Below are positions 16,985-24,484 of a stretch of 37,545 nucleotides of DNA, in pieces (position 1 is the stretch's first letter; the number at the start of each line of letters is the position of its first letter). Source of the DNA: Pseudomonas putida (GTDB lineage: Bacteria; Pseudomonadota; Gammaproteobacteria; Pseudomonadales; Pseudomonadaceae); contig NZ_SMTE01000024.1 in the NCBI RefSeq assembly GCF_004357765.1, positions 1 to 37,545 of the forward strand. Direction: 5' to 3'. A program made the translations under genes and the position numbers. The notes under the pieces are model-generated. The model did no database searches and was not told the origin of the DNA. It worked only from the letters and a program-made list of their open reading frames with translations.

Positions 16985-18652
16985 TTACTTGACCACCACG
17001 CCCACTCCACGCCCCCGCGGATCAGATGCCGTCTCCAGCTTCTCACCGCTCACCCGGATCGCCTGGATATCGCCCATCTCCCAACCCTGATCTTCCAGCA
17101 CGTAGCCCATTTTCTTCAGCTCATCGGCCACCGCCCCGGTCAGTGGCGCATAGCTGTCGAAGTAGATGGTGTCCTTGGGCAACAACTGATGGTGCACGCG
17201 CTGCGCGGCCACGGCCTTCTCCAGCGGCATATCGTAGTCGTACAGGTTGTTCAGCACCTGGAAGATCGAGGTGAAGATCCGCGAGCCGCCGGGCGTGCCC
17301 AACACCAGCACCACCTTGCCATCGCGGGTCATCAGGCTGGGGCTCATGGACGACAGCATACGCTTGCCCGGTTCGATGGCGTTGGCATCGCCGCCGACCA
17401 CACCAAACACGTTGGCGGTGCCCGGCTTGGCGCTGAAATCGTCCATTTCGTCGTTGAGCAGGAAGCCTGCCCCCTTGACCACCACACCGCTGCCATAGTC
17501 GAGGTTGAGGGTGTAGGTGTTGCTCACCGCGTTCCCCTCCTTGTCGACGATCGAGAAGTGCGTGGTCTGGTGCGGCTCCAGCCCTGGCTTGACTTGATCT
17601 GTGGCCGAAATCGCCTTGGGGTTGACCTGGGCGGCGCGCTTGGCCAGGTAGTCCTTGGCCACCAGCTGGTCCACTGGCACCTTGGTGAAGCCGGGGTCGC
17701 CCAGGTAGTCGGCGCGGTCGGCGAACACACGCTTCTCGATTTCCGCCAGCAAATGGATGTATTGCGCCGAGTTGTGCGCCACGCCCTTGAAGTCCGCGGC
17801 ACGGTCCTCCTTGATGCCCAGCAACTGGGCCAAGGCCACCCCGCCGGAGCTTGGCGGCGGCGCGGTGTAAACCACGTTACCGCGCCACTCGATGGCGATC
17901 GGATCGCGCCACACAGCTTTGTAGTCCTTGAGGTCTTCCTTGGTGATCAGGCCTTTGTCCGCCTGCATCTGCGCTACCAGCAGGTCGGCGGTCTTGCCTT
18001 GATAGAATTCGCTGGCGCCCTTGTCGGCGATGCGCTCCAGGGTCTTGGCCATTTCCGGCTGCTTGAACGGCTCACCCACCTTCATGTTGCCGAAGTAGTC
18101 GTTGAAGTTGGTCGCGGTCTTGAACATGCCCTGGGCATCGTCGCGGTACTGGTACTGCTTCTGGGCGATCTTGAAGCCATCGCGGGCATAGCCGATGGCC
18201 GGTGTCAGCAGCTCGCTCCAAGGTAGCTTGCCGAACTTCTGATGCGCTTCCCACAGGCCCATCACGGTGCCAGGTACCCCTGCGGCGCGGGCGCCGACCA
18301 GGCTGAGGTTCTCGATCACCTCACCTTTTTCGTCCAGGTACATATTGCGGGTCGCGGCCTTGGGCGCCACCTCGCGGTAGTCGAGGAAATACGGCTTGCC
18401 GTCGACGAACAGGGTCATGAAGCCACCGCCGCCGATATTGCCGGCCTCGGGGTAGGTCACGGCCAGGGTGAAAGCGGTGGCGACCGCGGCGTCCACGGCG
18501 TTGCCGCCCTTCTTCAGGATATCGGCGGCCACCTGTGCGCCATATTGATCGGGCGCCGCAACGGCACCGCCTTCCAAGGTCACGGCATAAGCCGAGGAGC
18601 AGCTCAACATCGCGGCTGCGAGCGCCAGGAACGGGAACGGAACACTACGCAT
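16985..18652 (-). CDS. ggt: Gamma-glutamyltranspeptidase
   Basis: Ggt cleaves or transfers the gamma-glutamyl group of glutathione in the periplasm. The 555-residue precursor starts with a signal peptide (MRSVPFPFLALAAAMLSCSS, cut probably after AYA at 23). The autoprocessing site lies between Gln362 and the catalytic Thr363 (HQTTHFSIVD), splitting it into large and small subunits. The oxyanion serines are in LSSMSPSL near 450. I chose the ATG at 18652, with AAGGAAG before it; the upstream in-frame start would place 21 extra residues ahead of the signal peptide. It is 117 bp downstream of a LysR gene on the same strand. Confidence 0.95.
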   Translation of the reverse strand: MRSVPFPFLALAAAMLSCSSAYAVTLEGGAVAAPDQYGAQVAADILKKGGNAVDAAVATAFTLAVTYPEAGNIGGGGFMTLFVDGKPYFLDYREVAPKAATRNMYLDEKGEVIENLSLVGARAAGVPGTVMGLWEAHQKFGKLPWSELLTPAIGYARDGFKIAQKQYQYRDDAQGMFKTATNFNDYFGNMKVGEPFKQPEMAKTLERIADKGASEFYQGKTADLLVAQMQADKGLITKEDLKDYKAVWRDPIAIEWRGNVVYTAPPPSSGGVALAQLLGIKEDRAADFKGVAHNSAQYIHLLAEIEKRVFADRADYLGDPGFTKVPVDQLVAKDYLAKRAAQVNPKAISATDQVKPGLEPHQTTHFSIVDKEGNAVSNTYTLNLDYGSGVVVKGAGFLLNDEMDDFSAKPGTANVFGVVGGDANAIEPGKRMLSSMSPSLMTRDGKVVLVLGTPGGSRIFTSIFQVLNNLYDYDMPLEKAVAAQRVHHQLLPKDTIYFDSYAPLTGAVADELKKMGYVLEDQGWEMGDIQAIRVSGEKLETASDPRGRGVGVVVK

Positions 18653-18769
18653 GACACTTCCTTGGTGTTGTTTTTGTTGATCGCTCAGTAAGGCCGAAGC
18701 GAGCCGACTGTGCAAACGCTTGAGGGAAGATTCGCCGCCTGCGGACAGAATTTGTCGTGTTCAGGCAAC

Positions 18770-19666
18770 TCAGCAAGCGTAGCGAGCCAGCTTGTCCTGG
18801 ATAAAATCGAGGAAACACTGGATGCGCAGCGCCAACTGCGTGTTGCGGTAGTAGACCGCGTGGATCGGCTGGCGGTAGCCGTTGTTGGCCTCGCCAAGCA
18901 ACACCTGCAAGCGGCCAGCGCGGATGTCTTCATGGGTCATGAAGTGCGACAGGCTGACGATGCCTTCGCCGGCCAGGGCCAACTGGCGCAGGGTCTCGCC
19001 ACTGGAGGCCAGCAGCGCCGGGCGGATGCTCCAGCGATCGCCCTGGGCATGACGCAGCGGCCACTGGTTGAGCGACTCGGGCTGACTGAAACCGAGCAGG
19101 CAGTGATTGCTCAGGTCCTCGACCTGGGTCGGCGTGCCATGGCGTTCGAGGTAGGCCGGACTGGCCAGCACCTGCACCGGGCTGCACCCCAACGAACGGG
19201 CGTGCAGGCTGGAGTCGGCCAGCTCGCCGATGCGGATAGCGACATCGGTACTCTGCTCGAGCAGGTCGATGATCAAATCATCGGTGTTGAGTTCGAGCTC
19301 GATGGCCGGGTACTGACGGCGGAACTCGCCGATCCAGGGCAGGATCGCGTGCAGCATGAACGGTGCGGCGGCGTTGATGCGCAGGCGCCCCGACGGGTTC
19401 TGGCGATGCATCGACAAACGCTCTTCCATGTCGTCCATCTGCTCGAGCACCAGGCGCGCCCGTTCGAGGAAGAAGCGCCCCTCTTCGGTGAGGTCCATGC
19501 GCCGGGTGGTGCGGTTGACCAGGGTGGTGCCGAGCTTGGCCTCCAGCCGCGACAGGGTGCGGCTGACCGCCGATGGGGTCTGCCCGATCTGCTCGGCGGC
19601 AGCGGAAATCGAGCCGCAGTCGATCACGGCGACGAATACCTGGAGCTCTTCGGATCGAGTTTTCAC
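18770..19666 (-). CDS. LysR-family transcriptional regulator
   Basis: This is a LysR-type regulator of 298 residues. The winged HTH is at about 4-62 (ELQVFVAVIDCGSISAAAEQIGQTPSAVSRTLSRLE), and the substrate domain begins near GRLRINAAAPFMLH at about 93. It resembles the large DsdC/AphB-like cluster (RTTRRMDLTEEG). It lies between mdaB (upstream) and ggt (downstream) on the same strand, separated from mdaB by an inverted REP pair. Targets are unknown; mdaB is a reasonable first candidate. Complete, with no unusual feature. Confidence 0.92.
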   Translation of the reverse strand: MKTRSEELQVFVAVIDCGSISAAAEQIGQTPSAVSRTLSRLEAKLGTTLVNRTTRRMDLTEEGRFFLERARLVLEQMDDMEERLSMHRQNPSGRLRINAAAPFMLHAILPWIGEFRRQYPAIELELNTDDLIIDLLEQSTDVAIRIGELADSSLHARSLGCSPVQVLASPAYLERHGTPTQVEDLSNHCLLGFSQPESLNQWPLRHAQGDRWSIRPALLASSGETLRQLALAGEGIVSLSHFMTHEDIRAGRLQVLLGEANNGYRQPIHAVYYRNTQLALRIQCFLDFIQDKLARYAC

Positions 19667-19732
19667 ATCAGGGCCTTCGCTGGGACTTTGCAGGGATTAG
19701 ATAGCGCTTGTCGATGCCAAGTCCAGCTGTAG

Positions 19733-19809
19733 CTGTACCGACCCCTTCGCGGGTGAACCCGCTCCTGGATCGGGTCGGAGCGGGTTCACCCGCGAAAGGG
19801 CCGGCACAG
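19733..19809. repeat. Inverted REP pair between mdaB and the LysR gene
   Basis: Two 33-nt arms (19733-19765 and 19777-19809) are inverse copies with about three mismatches and an 11-bp spacer. The core CCTTCGCGGGTGAACCCGCT is another common P. putida REP type, different from the copy at 9711. It may stabilise or attenuate the mdaB-LysR transcript. Confidence 0.85.
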
Positions 19810-19818
19810 GCAACACAA

Positions 19819-20409
19819 TCACTCAGCCTTGCCGAATACCTGTTCCAGATGCGCTTCATAAGCCGCCAACGCCGCCGGCACATCTGGGTTCTTGATCACA
19901 TCGTTGGTCAGAAAGGTCGGCAGGCCGGTCATGCCAAGGAACTGGTTGGCCTTGTGGAAAGGGAAGTAAACCGCATCCACACCCTTGCCCTCGAAGAAAT
20001 CGGCCGGGTCGTCAAAGGCCTGCAGCGGTGCGTTCCAGGTGAGCGACAACATGTACTGCTTGCCCTGGATCAGGCCACCACTGCCGTAGCGCTTGGAAGC
20101 ATCCGAGCGGCTGCGGCCGTCGCTGGCATAGAGGCTGCCGTGCCCGGCGGTGAAGACGTCGTCCATGTACTTCTTCACGGTCCATGGAGCCCCCATCCAC
20201 CAACCGGGCATCTGGTAGATCACCACGTCGGCCCAAAGGAATTTCTCCACCTCGGCCTGCACGTCGTAGCCTGCGTCGATGAAGGTCTGCTGGACGTCGT
20301 AGCCGGCACGGTCCAGGTAGGCCAGCGCGACATCGTGCAGGGTCTGGTTCAGGCGGCCCTCGGAATGGGCGAACTGTTTACCACCGTTGAGCAAAAGGAT
20401 CTTTTTCAT
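19819..20409 (-). CDS. mdaB: NAD(P)H:quinone oxidoreductase MdaB
   Basis: MdaB is a FAD flavodoxin-fold enzyme that reduces quinones by two electrons and so avoids semiquinone radicals. The 196-residue product starts MKKILLLNGGKQFAHSEGRL, typical of MdaB. The active-site stretch YQMPGWWMGAPWTVKKYMD lies near 65-83 and GLPTFLTNDVIKNP near the end. It diverges from the YgiN-like monooxygenase gene at 20605 across 195 bp. In E. coli mdaB and ygiN lie together and were proposed to form a quinone redox cycle. Confidence 0.92.
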   Translation of the reverse strand: MKKILLLNGGKQFAHSEGRLNQTLHDVALAYLDRAGYDVQQTFIDAGYDVQAEVEKFLWADVVIYQMPGWWMGAPWTVKKYMDDVFTAGHGSLYASDGRSRSDASKRYGSGGLIQGKQYMLSLTWNAPLQAFDDPADFFEGKGVDAVYFPFHKANQFLGMTGLPTFLTNDVIKNPDVPAALAAYEAHLEQVFGKAE

Positions 20410-20604
20410 GCTGGCCTCGGGTCTGTTCGGATCGACCGTGGTTATGCGCCCAGGTCGAATTGGTCATCGATTGGCCGGCAGATTAAAGGCTGGCGTGTGA
20501 GGCAAAAAGTCGCCACGCAGCAAAATACATTTGCGCTCGAATCACGAATAGAAGGCAGATTATTGCCATAGAATAGCTTCACTTCCCCCAGCGAGTAGCC
20601 AGCC

Positions 20605-20919
20605 ATGAACGAGCAATACGCATTCATTCTCAAGGCCAAGACCCGTCCGGAAATGGCCGACGCCTTCGAAACCCTGTTCCGCGCTTACGTCGAACCGAGC
20701 CGCCAGGAGCCTGGTTGCATCGAGTACCACATGCTGCGCGATCAGCAGGACCCGAGCCTGTTCGTGTTCTTCGAGGTATGGGCCAGCAAGGCCGACCTGG
20801 ACGTGCATTCGGCCCTACCGCACATGGCCGAGTTCTTCGAAAAACGCATGGAGTACCTGGAGCGCGAGTTCGATATCCAGCGCATCGATATGCTCAGCCC
20901 CTCCTCCGCTAGCCGTTGA
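20605..20919 (+). CDS. Antibiotic biosynthesis monooxygenase (ABM) domain protein, YgiN-like
   Basis: This 104-residue protein is one ABM ferredoxin-like fold. Conserved features are EPSRQEPGCIEYHMLRDQ and FVFFEVWASKADLDVH, with a HxxxPHM region (HSALPHMAEFFE). The family includes E. coli YgiN, which turns menadiol into menadione without a metal or cofactor. The neighbour mdaB supports a quinone role. The last 11 nt overlap the 3' end of the convergent TauE/SafE gene. The ribosome binding site is weak (CGAG region before the ATG). Confidence 0.88.
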   Translation: MNEQYAFILKAKTRPEMADAFETLFRAYVEPSRQEPGCIEYHMLRDQQDPSLFVFFEVWASKADLDVHSALPHMAEFFEKRMEYLEREFDIQRIDMLSPSSASR

Positions 20920-21673
20920 GCAACAGGTGGCTGCCAAGGGCGCCCAGGCCGATGAAGAAGCAGCGTTTGAACAGCACCGCGCTGATCCGCAGACGCAGCC
21001 ATTGCCCCAGCAGCATGCCCAGCAACGCCGGCAGCACCATCATCAGCGATGCCCCGAGGGCCTGGCCACCGAGGGCGTCCTGTCCAACCAGGCCCAAGGC
21101 CAGCGCCAGGGTCGAGACAGTGAACGACAGCCCCAGGGCCTGGATCATCTCGTCACGATTCAGGCCCAGGCTTTGCAGGTAAGGCACCGCTGGCATCACG
21201 AATACCCCCGTGGCCGCCGTCACCACCCCGGTCGCCAGCCCACACAGCGGGCCCAGCCAACGCTCTTTGCCAGCGGCCACCCGCAAGGTCGGGCCAACCA
21301 GGCCATGGCAGGCATAGACCAGTAGCGCTGCACCCAACGCGTGCGCAGCCCAAGGCCCGCTGTCGATACCCCACCAGGCACTGCCGAACACGGTGCCGGT
21401 GAAGATCGCCAGCAGCATCGGCCCAAGTCTTCGCAACAGCATCAGCAAGTGACCGCCCGCGGCAAGCTGCCAGAGATTGGTAAGGGTCGAGGGTACGATC
21501 AACAGCGCCGCTGCCTGTGCCGGAGACATAGCCACGCCTAGCAAGCCCATGGCGACAGTAGGCAGGCCGAGACCGATCACGCCCTTGACCGCGCCAGCCA
21601 GGAGAAAGGTGAAGACGACCAGCAGGGTCACTGGCAAGCCGATATTCTGATAGAAGGCGATCAAGGTATTCAT
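20909..21673 (-). CDS. TauE/SafE-family membrane permease
   Basis: The 254-residue protein has about eight hydrophobic segments and the two-repeat layout of the TauE/SafE family, which exports sulfite and organosulfonates. The first repeat has FLLAGAVKGVIGLGLPTVAM; the second has GLATGVVTAATGVFVMPAVPY. The start is the ATG at 21673 (MNTLIAFYQN); upstream in-frame residues overlap the divergent LysR gene. Substrate is unknown. The divergent LysR gene 78 bp away is the likely regulator. Confidence 0.9.
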   Translation of the reverse strand: MNTLIAFYQNIGLPVTLLVVFTFLLAGAVKGVIGLGLPTVAMGLLGVAMSPAQAAALLIVPSTLTNLWQLAAGGHLLMLLRRLGPMLLAIFTGTVFGSAWWGIDSGPWAAHALGAALLVYACHGLVGPTLRVAAGKERWLGPLCGLATGVVTAATGVFVMPAVPYLQSLGLNRDEMIQALGLSFTVSTLALALGLVGQDALGGQALGASLMMVLPALLGMLLGQWLRLRISAVLFKRCFFIGLGALGSHLLLNG

Positions 21674-21751
21674 GGGCTGCATCATGCCGGGCGGCGCGAC
21701 GGCTGAAAATCTGGCATAAATTGAGCCAGACTCTTGCCAGGACATAGGCAG

Positions 21752-22636
21752 ATGCATTTCGACCTGACCGACCTGACGCTGTTCCAGCACACCCTCGAAT
21801 GCGGCAACATCACCGCCGGAGCACGCCGTAGCCACCTGTCGTTGCCGGCGGCCAGCGCGCGCATCCGTGCGATGGAAGCCTCGCTGGGTGTCGCGCTGCT
21901 CGAACGCAACCGCCGTGGCGTACAGCCGACGCCGGCAGGCCAGGCACTGCTCCAGCACGCGCGGTTGATCGGCCAGCAGGTCGAACGCCTACAATTCGAC
22001 TTGGCGCAGTACGCCCAAGGCCAGCAGGGCCAGGTGCGTCTGTTGTGCAACACCGCGGCACTGACCGAGTACCTGCCGGAGCTGCTGGCCAGCTACCTGG
22101 CCGACAACCCTGGCGTCAGCGTCGATGTGCAGGAGCTACCGAGCTTGCGCATCGTCCAGTCGATCACCCAGGGTATGGCCGACCTGGGCATCATCTCGAC
22201 CGCCGCGCCCAGCACACATTTGCAGACCCTGCCCTTTCGCGACGACCCACTGGTACTGGTCATGCCGCCAGGGCATCCACTGATGGACCGGTACAGCCCC
22301 ACCTTCGTCGATAGCCTTGCCCATGACCATGTAGGCCTCGGCGCCAGCAGCGCACTGGCCCTTCACCTGGAGGAGCAAGCCCTGCGTGAAGGCCGACGGA
22401 TGCGAGTGCGGGTCAGGGCCGAGGGCTTCGACGGGGTCATTCGCATGGTTGCGGGCGGAGCTGGGGTGGCCGTGGTACCGCTGGCTTCGGTAAGACGCTG
22501 GGAAGGCGTGCTGCCGATGCAGTGGGTGACGCTGGAAGAGGATTGGGCCAACCGCCAGCTGTTGCTGTGCGCCCGGGACTTTCTGGGCTTGCCGGGCTAT
22601 GCCGCAGGCTTGGTGGACAGGCTGACCAAAGTCTGA
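21752..22636 (+). CDS. LysR-family transcriptional regulator
   Basis: This is a LysR regulator of 294 residues starting MHFDLTDLTLFQHTLECGNI. The HTH covers about 3-60 (ITAGARRSHLSLPAASARIRAMEASLG) and is followed by the NRRGVQPTPAG wing. The effector domain starts near GQVRLLCNTAA. I chose the ATG at 21752 over an in-frame TTG at 21734. It is divergent from the TauE/SafE gene, the classic LysR-target arrangement, so control of that permease is likely. A hairpin terminator follows. Confidence 0.92.
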   Translation: MHFDLTDLTLFQHTLECGNITAGARRSHLSLPAASARIRAMEASLGVALLERNRRGVQPTPAGQALLQHARLIGQQVERLQFDLAQYAQGQQGQVRLLCNTAALTEYLPELLASYLADNPGVSVDVQELPSLRIVQSITQGMADLGIISTAAPSTHLQTLPFRDDPLVLVMPPGHPLMDRYSPTFVDSLAHDHVGLGASSALALHLEEQALREGRRMRVRVRAEGFDGVIRMVAGGAGVAVVPLASVRRWEGVLPMQWVTLEEDWANRQLLLCARDFLGLPGYAAGLVDRLTKV

Positions 22637-22638
22637 GG

Positions 22639-22660
22639 CGATCGCAGTTTCCCGCGATCG
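22639..22660. terminator. Hairpin after the LysR gene
   Basis: CGATCGC-AGTTTCCC-GCGATCG, a perfect 7-bp stem 3 nt after the stop codon. It lacks a T-run. Confidence 0.55.
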
Positions 22661-22686
22661 TAGCAGTACCCAGCAAGGGATATGTA

Positions 22687-22704
22687 GATACCCCCTGGGG
22701 TATC
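22687..22704. promoter_or_regulatory. 18-bp palindrome at the dmeR stop codon, CsoR-type operator or terminator
   Basis: GATACCCCCTGGGGTATC is symmetric in all eight arm pairs (GATACCCC/GGGGTATC). It overlaps the last bases of dmeR. TACCCC/GGGGTA arms resemble binding sites of CsoR/RcnR-family repressors. It could instead be a terminator stem between the convergent LysR and dmeR genes. Confidence 0.45.
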
Positions 22705-22978
22705 ACTTCAGGTAAGACCGCAACAGCGACGCCACTTTATCCGCCTCTTCCTGCCGCTCTTGCGCACTCAGCCCATCCGCCACCAGGTGCTCGCGGATGT
22801 GTCCTTCCATCACCTCGGCCATCAACCCGTTCACCGCGCCGCGTACGGCGGCGATCTGCTGCAGGATTGCCAGGCAGTCCTTGTCCTGCTCCAGCGCGGT
22901 TTCCAGCGCCGCCGCCTGGCCCTTGATCTTGCGCACCCGGGTCAACAGCTGCTTCTTGCCCTTCTGGGTATGTGCCAT
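22703..22978 (-). CDS. dmeR: CsoR/RcnR-family nickel/cobalt-responsive repressor (DmeR-like)
   Basis: The 91-residue all-helical repressor has the RcnR-type metal site: His3, Cys35, His60 and His64 (MAHTQKG, DKDCLAI, EGHIREH). FrmR and CsoR differ at these positions, so Ni/Co sensing is the best reading. It diverges from a DmeF-type exporter, the dmeRF arrangement known in rhizobia and Agrobacterium. The operator sits between them. When metal binds, the repressor should leave the DNA and let dmeF be transcribed. The Shine-Dalgarno is poor. Confidence 0.88.
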   Translation of the reverse strand: MAHTQKGKKQLLTRVRKIKGQAAALETALEQDKDCLAILQQIAAVRGAVNGLMAEVMEGHIREHLVADGLSAQERQEEADKVASLLRSYLK

Positions 22979-22994
22979 GTCGTTTCACACCGTC

Positions 22995-23019
22995 ATAGGT
23001 ATACTGGGGTATAGTATAT
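22995..23019. promoter_or_regulatory. Operator between dmeR and dmeF
   Basis: The core GTATACTGGGGTATAG inside a 25-bp AT-rich imperfect repeat (ATAGGTATAC ... GTATAGTATAT) has a central G-tract flanked by AT arms. This matches the RcnR/DmeR type, where a G/C tract is flanked by AT inverted repeats. It lies 17 nt before the dmeR start and 30 nt before dmeF, so one site can control both. Confidence 0.75.
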
Positions 23020-23048
23020 TTCTCGACCTTCCGGGAGCATGATAAACC

Positions 23049-23978
23049 ATGGCGACACAAACCTCAGGCCATTGCCGGCTGAGCCATCAGTTCCACACTC
23101 GCAACCTCGGTGCCGAGCGCAAGACCCGGCTGGCGGTGTGGCTGACGGCCGTGATGATGGTGGCGGAAATTGCCGGCGGCTGGTTCTTCAACTCCATGGC
23201 CCTGCTCGCCGACGGCTGGCACATGAGCTCGCACGCCCTGGCCCTGGGCCTGTCGCTACTGGCATATGCCGCAGCGCGACGTTATGCCAGCGACCGCCGC
23301 TTCGCCTTCGGCACCTGGAAAATCGAGATCCTCGGCGGTTACTCCAGTGCCCTGCTGCTGCTCGGGGTAGCCGGGCTGATGGCCTTCCAGTCGGTGGAAC
23401 GACTGTTTGCCCCTGGCCCGATCCACTACGACGAGGCGATTTTCATCGCCGTGGTTGGCCTGGCCGTGAACCTGATCTGCGCCTGGTTACTGCGCGACGA
23501 TCATGATCATCACCACCACGGCCACGAGCATCACCACGACCATGGTCACCACCACGATCTCAACCTGCGTTCAGCCTACCTGCACGTGATCGCCGACGCG
23601 GCCACCTCGGTGTTGGCGATCATCGCCCTCTTGGCCGGCGAACTCTGGGGAGCAGGCTGGCTGGACCCGGTCATGGGCCTGGTCGGCGCGGTGCTGGTGG
23701 CGGTATGGGCGCGTGGCCTACTGCGGGACACCAGCCGGGTGCTGCTGGATGCCGAGATGGATGCACCCGTGGTCGGAGAGGTTCGCGAGGTGGTCGCGCA
23801 ACTGCCAGTGGCGGCACGCATCACCGACTTGCATGTGTGGCGCGTAGGCAAGGACCAGTACGCCTGCATCCTCAGCCTGGCCACCACGGGCGAACTCAGC
23901 GCCGAAAGCGTGCGCCAGGCGCTCGCCGTGCACGAGGAGCTGGCCCACATCACCGTCGAGGTCAATGCCTCGGTATAG
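23049..23978 (+). CDS. dmeF: Cation diffusion facilitator, cobalt/nickel exporter DmeF
   Basis: CDF transporters exchange divalent metal for protons across the inner membrane. The 309-residue protein has six membrane segments. Metal-site motifs are LLADGWHMSSH (about 52-62) and HVIADAATS in TM5. A long histidine-rich cytoplasmic loop (about 150-172, HDHHHHGHEHHHDHGHHH) lies between TM4 and TM5. The N-terminus (HQFHTRNLGAERKT) fits the DmeF group. The C-terminal domain has the CDF DLHVW motif. The adjacent RcnR-type repressor supports Co/Ni as substrates; zinc is an alternative. Confidence 0.9.
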   Translation: MATQTSGHCRLSHQFHTRNLGAERKTRLAVWLTAVMMVAEIAGGWFFNSMALLADGWHMSSHALALGLSLLAYAAARRYASDRRFAFGTWKIEILGGYSSALLLLGVAGLMAFQSVERLFAPGPIHYDEAIFIAVVGLAVNLICAWLLRDDHDHHHHGHEHHHDHGHHHDLNLRSAYLHVIADAATSVLAIIALLAGELWGAGWLDPVMGLVGAVLVAVWARGLLRDTSRVLLDAEMDAPVVGEVREVVAQLPVAARITDLHVWRVGKDQYACILSLATTGELSAESVRQALAVHEELAHITVEVNASV

Positions 23979-23999
23979 CGCGGCCAGGCAGCTGGACGT

Positions 24000-24022
24000 C
24001 GAGCCCAGGCAACTGCGGCTCG
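24000..24022. terminator. Possible weak hairpin after dmeF
   Basis: CGAGCC-CAGGCAACTGC-GGCTCG gives a 6-bp stem 22 nt after the dmeF stop. Weak evidence. Confidence 0.3.
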
Positions 24023-24074
24023 GCCGATGGCCCTAAGGTGACGAGTCATCCAACCAGTCACCAGGAGTTGTGCC

Positions 24075-24419
24075 ATGTCCGATTTCATCACCGTCCTGCG
24101 CGAGACCTGCCCGACGCCGGTCGTGGACGCCACCAAGTGGAAGCGCATCGGCGGCGACCCGCATACCGTCAACCTCAATGCCTACCTGTCGGCGGACGGC
24201 AGCAAGATCATGGGCACCTGGATCTGCACCCCAGGCAAGTTCGAGGTCAACTACGAGAAGTGGGAGTTTTGCCACTTCCTCGACGGCTACTGCATCATCA
24301 CCCCGGAAGGCGAGGAGCCCAAGCACCTCAAGGCCGGCGACGTATTCGTCATCGAACCAGGGATGAAAGGCACCTGGGAAGTGGTCGAGACCGTGCGCAA
24401 GTACTTCGTCTTCGCCTGA
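24075..24419 (+). CDS. Cupin-domain protein (DUF861/Cupin_3-like)
   Basis: This is a 114-residue single cupin. The pattern GTWICTPGKFEVNYEKWEFCHFLDG, then LKAGDVFVIEPGMKGTWEVVETVRKYF, is that of the DUF861/Cupin_3 group that includes (S)-ureidoglycine aminohydrolase-like proteins. The usual HxH metal ligands of cupin motif 1 are missing (KWEFCHF), so it may bind no metal or bind it differently. AGGAG precedes the ATG. It stands alone between dmeF and mmsB. No specific function can be assigned. Confidence 0.85.
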   Translation: MSDFITVLRETCPTPVVDATKWKRIGGDPHTVNLNAYLSADGSKIMGTWICTPGKFEVNYEKWEFCHFLDGYCIITPEGEEPKHLKAGDVFVIEPGMKGTWEVVETVRKYFVFA

Positions 24420-24448
24420 TCAGAGACAATCGCCGTATCCAACGGCCT

Positions 24449-24470
24449 CATCGCCGGCACGCCGGCGATG
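24449..24470. terminator. Bidirectional hairpin between the cupin gene and mmsB
   Basis: CATCGCCGGC-AC-GCCGGCGATG is a perfect 10-bp stem with a 2-nt loop, in the 65-bp gap between convergent genes. CTTTA follows on the plus strand. Confidence 0.75.
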
Positions 24471-24484
24471 CTTTACCTCGTCAA

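Noticed and set aside
23508-23562. CAC/CAT-rich repeat as a possible microsatellite
   Set aside because: It encodes the histidine-rich metal loop expected in DmeF.
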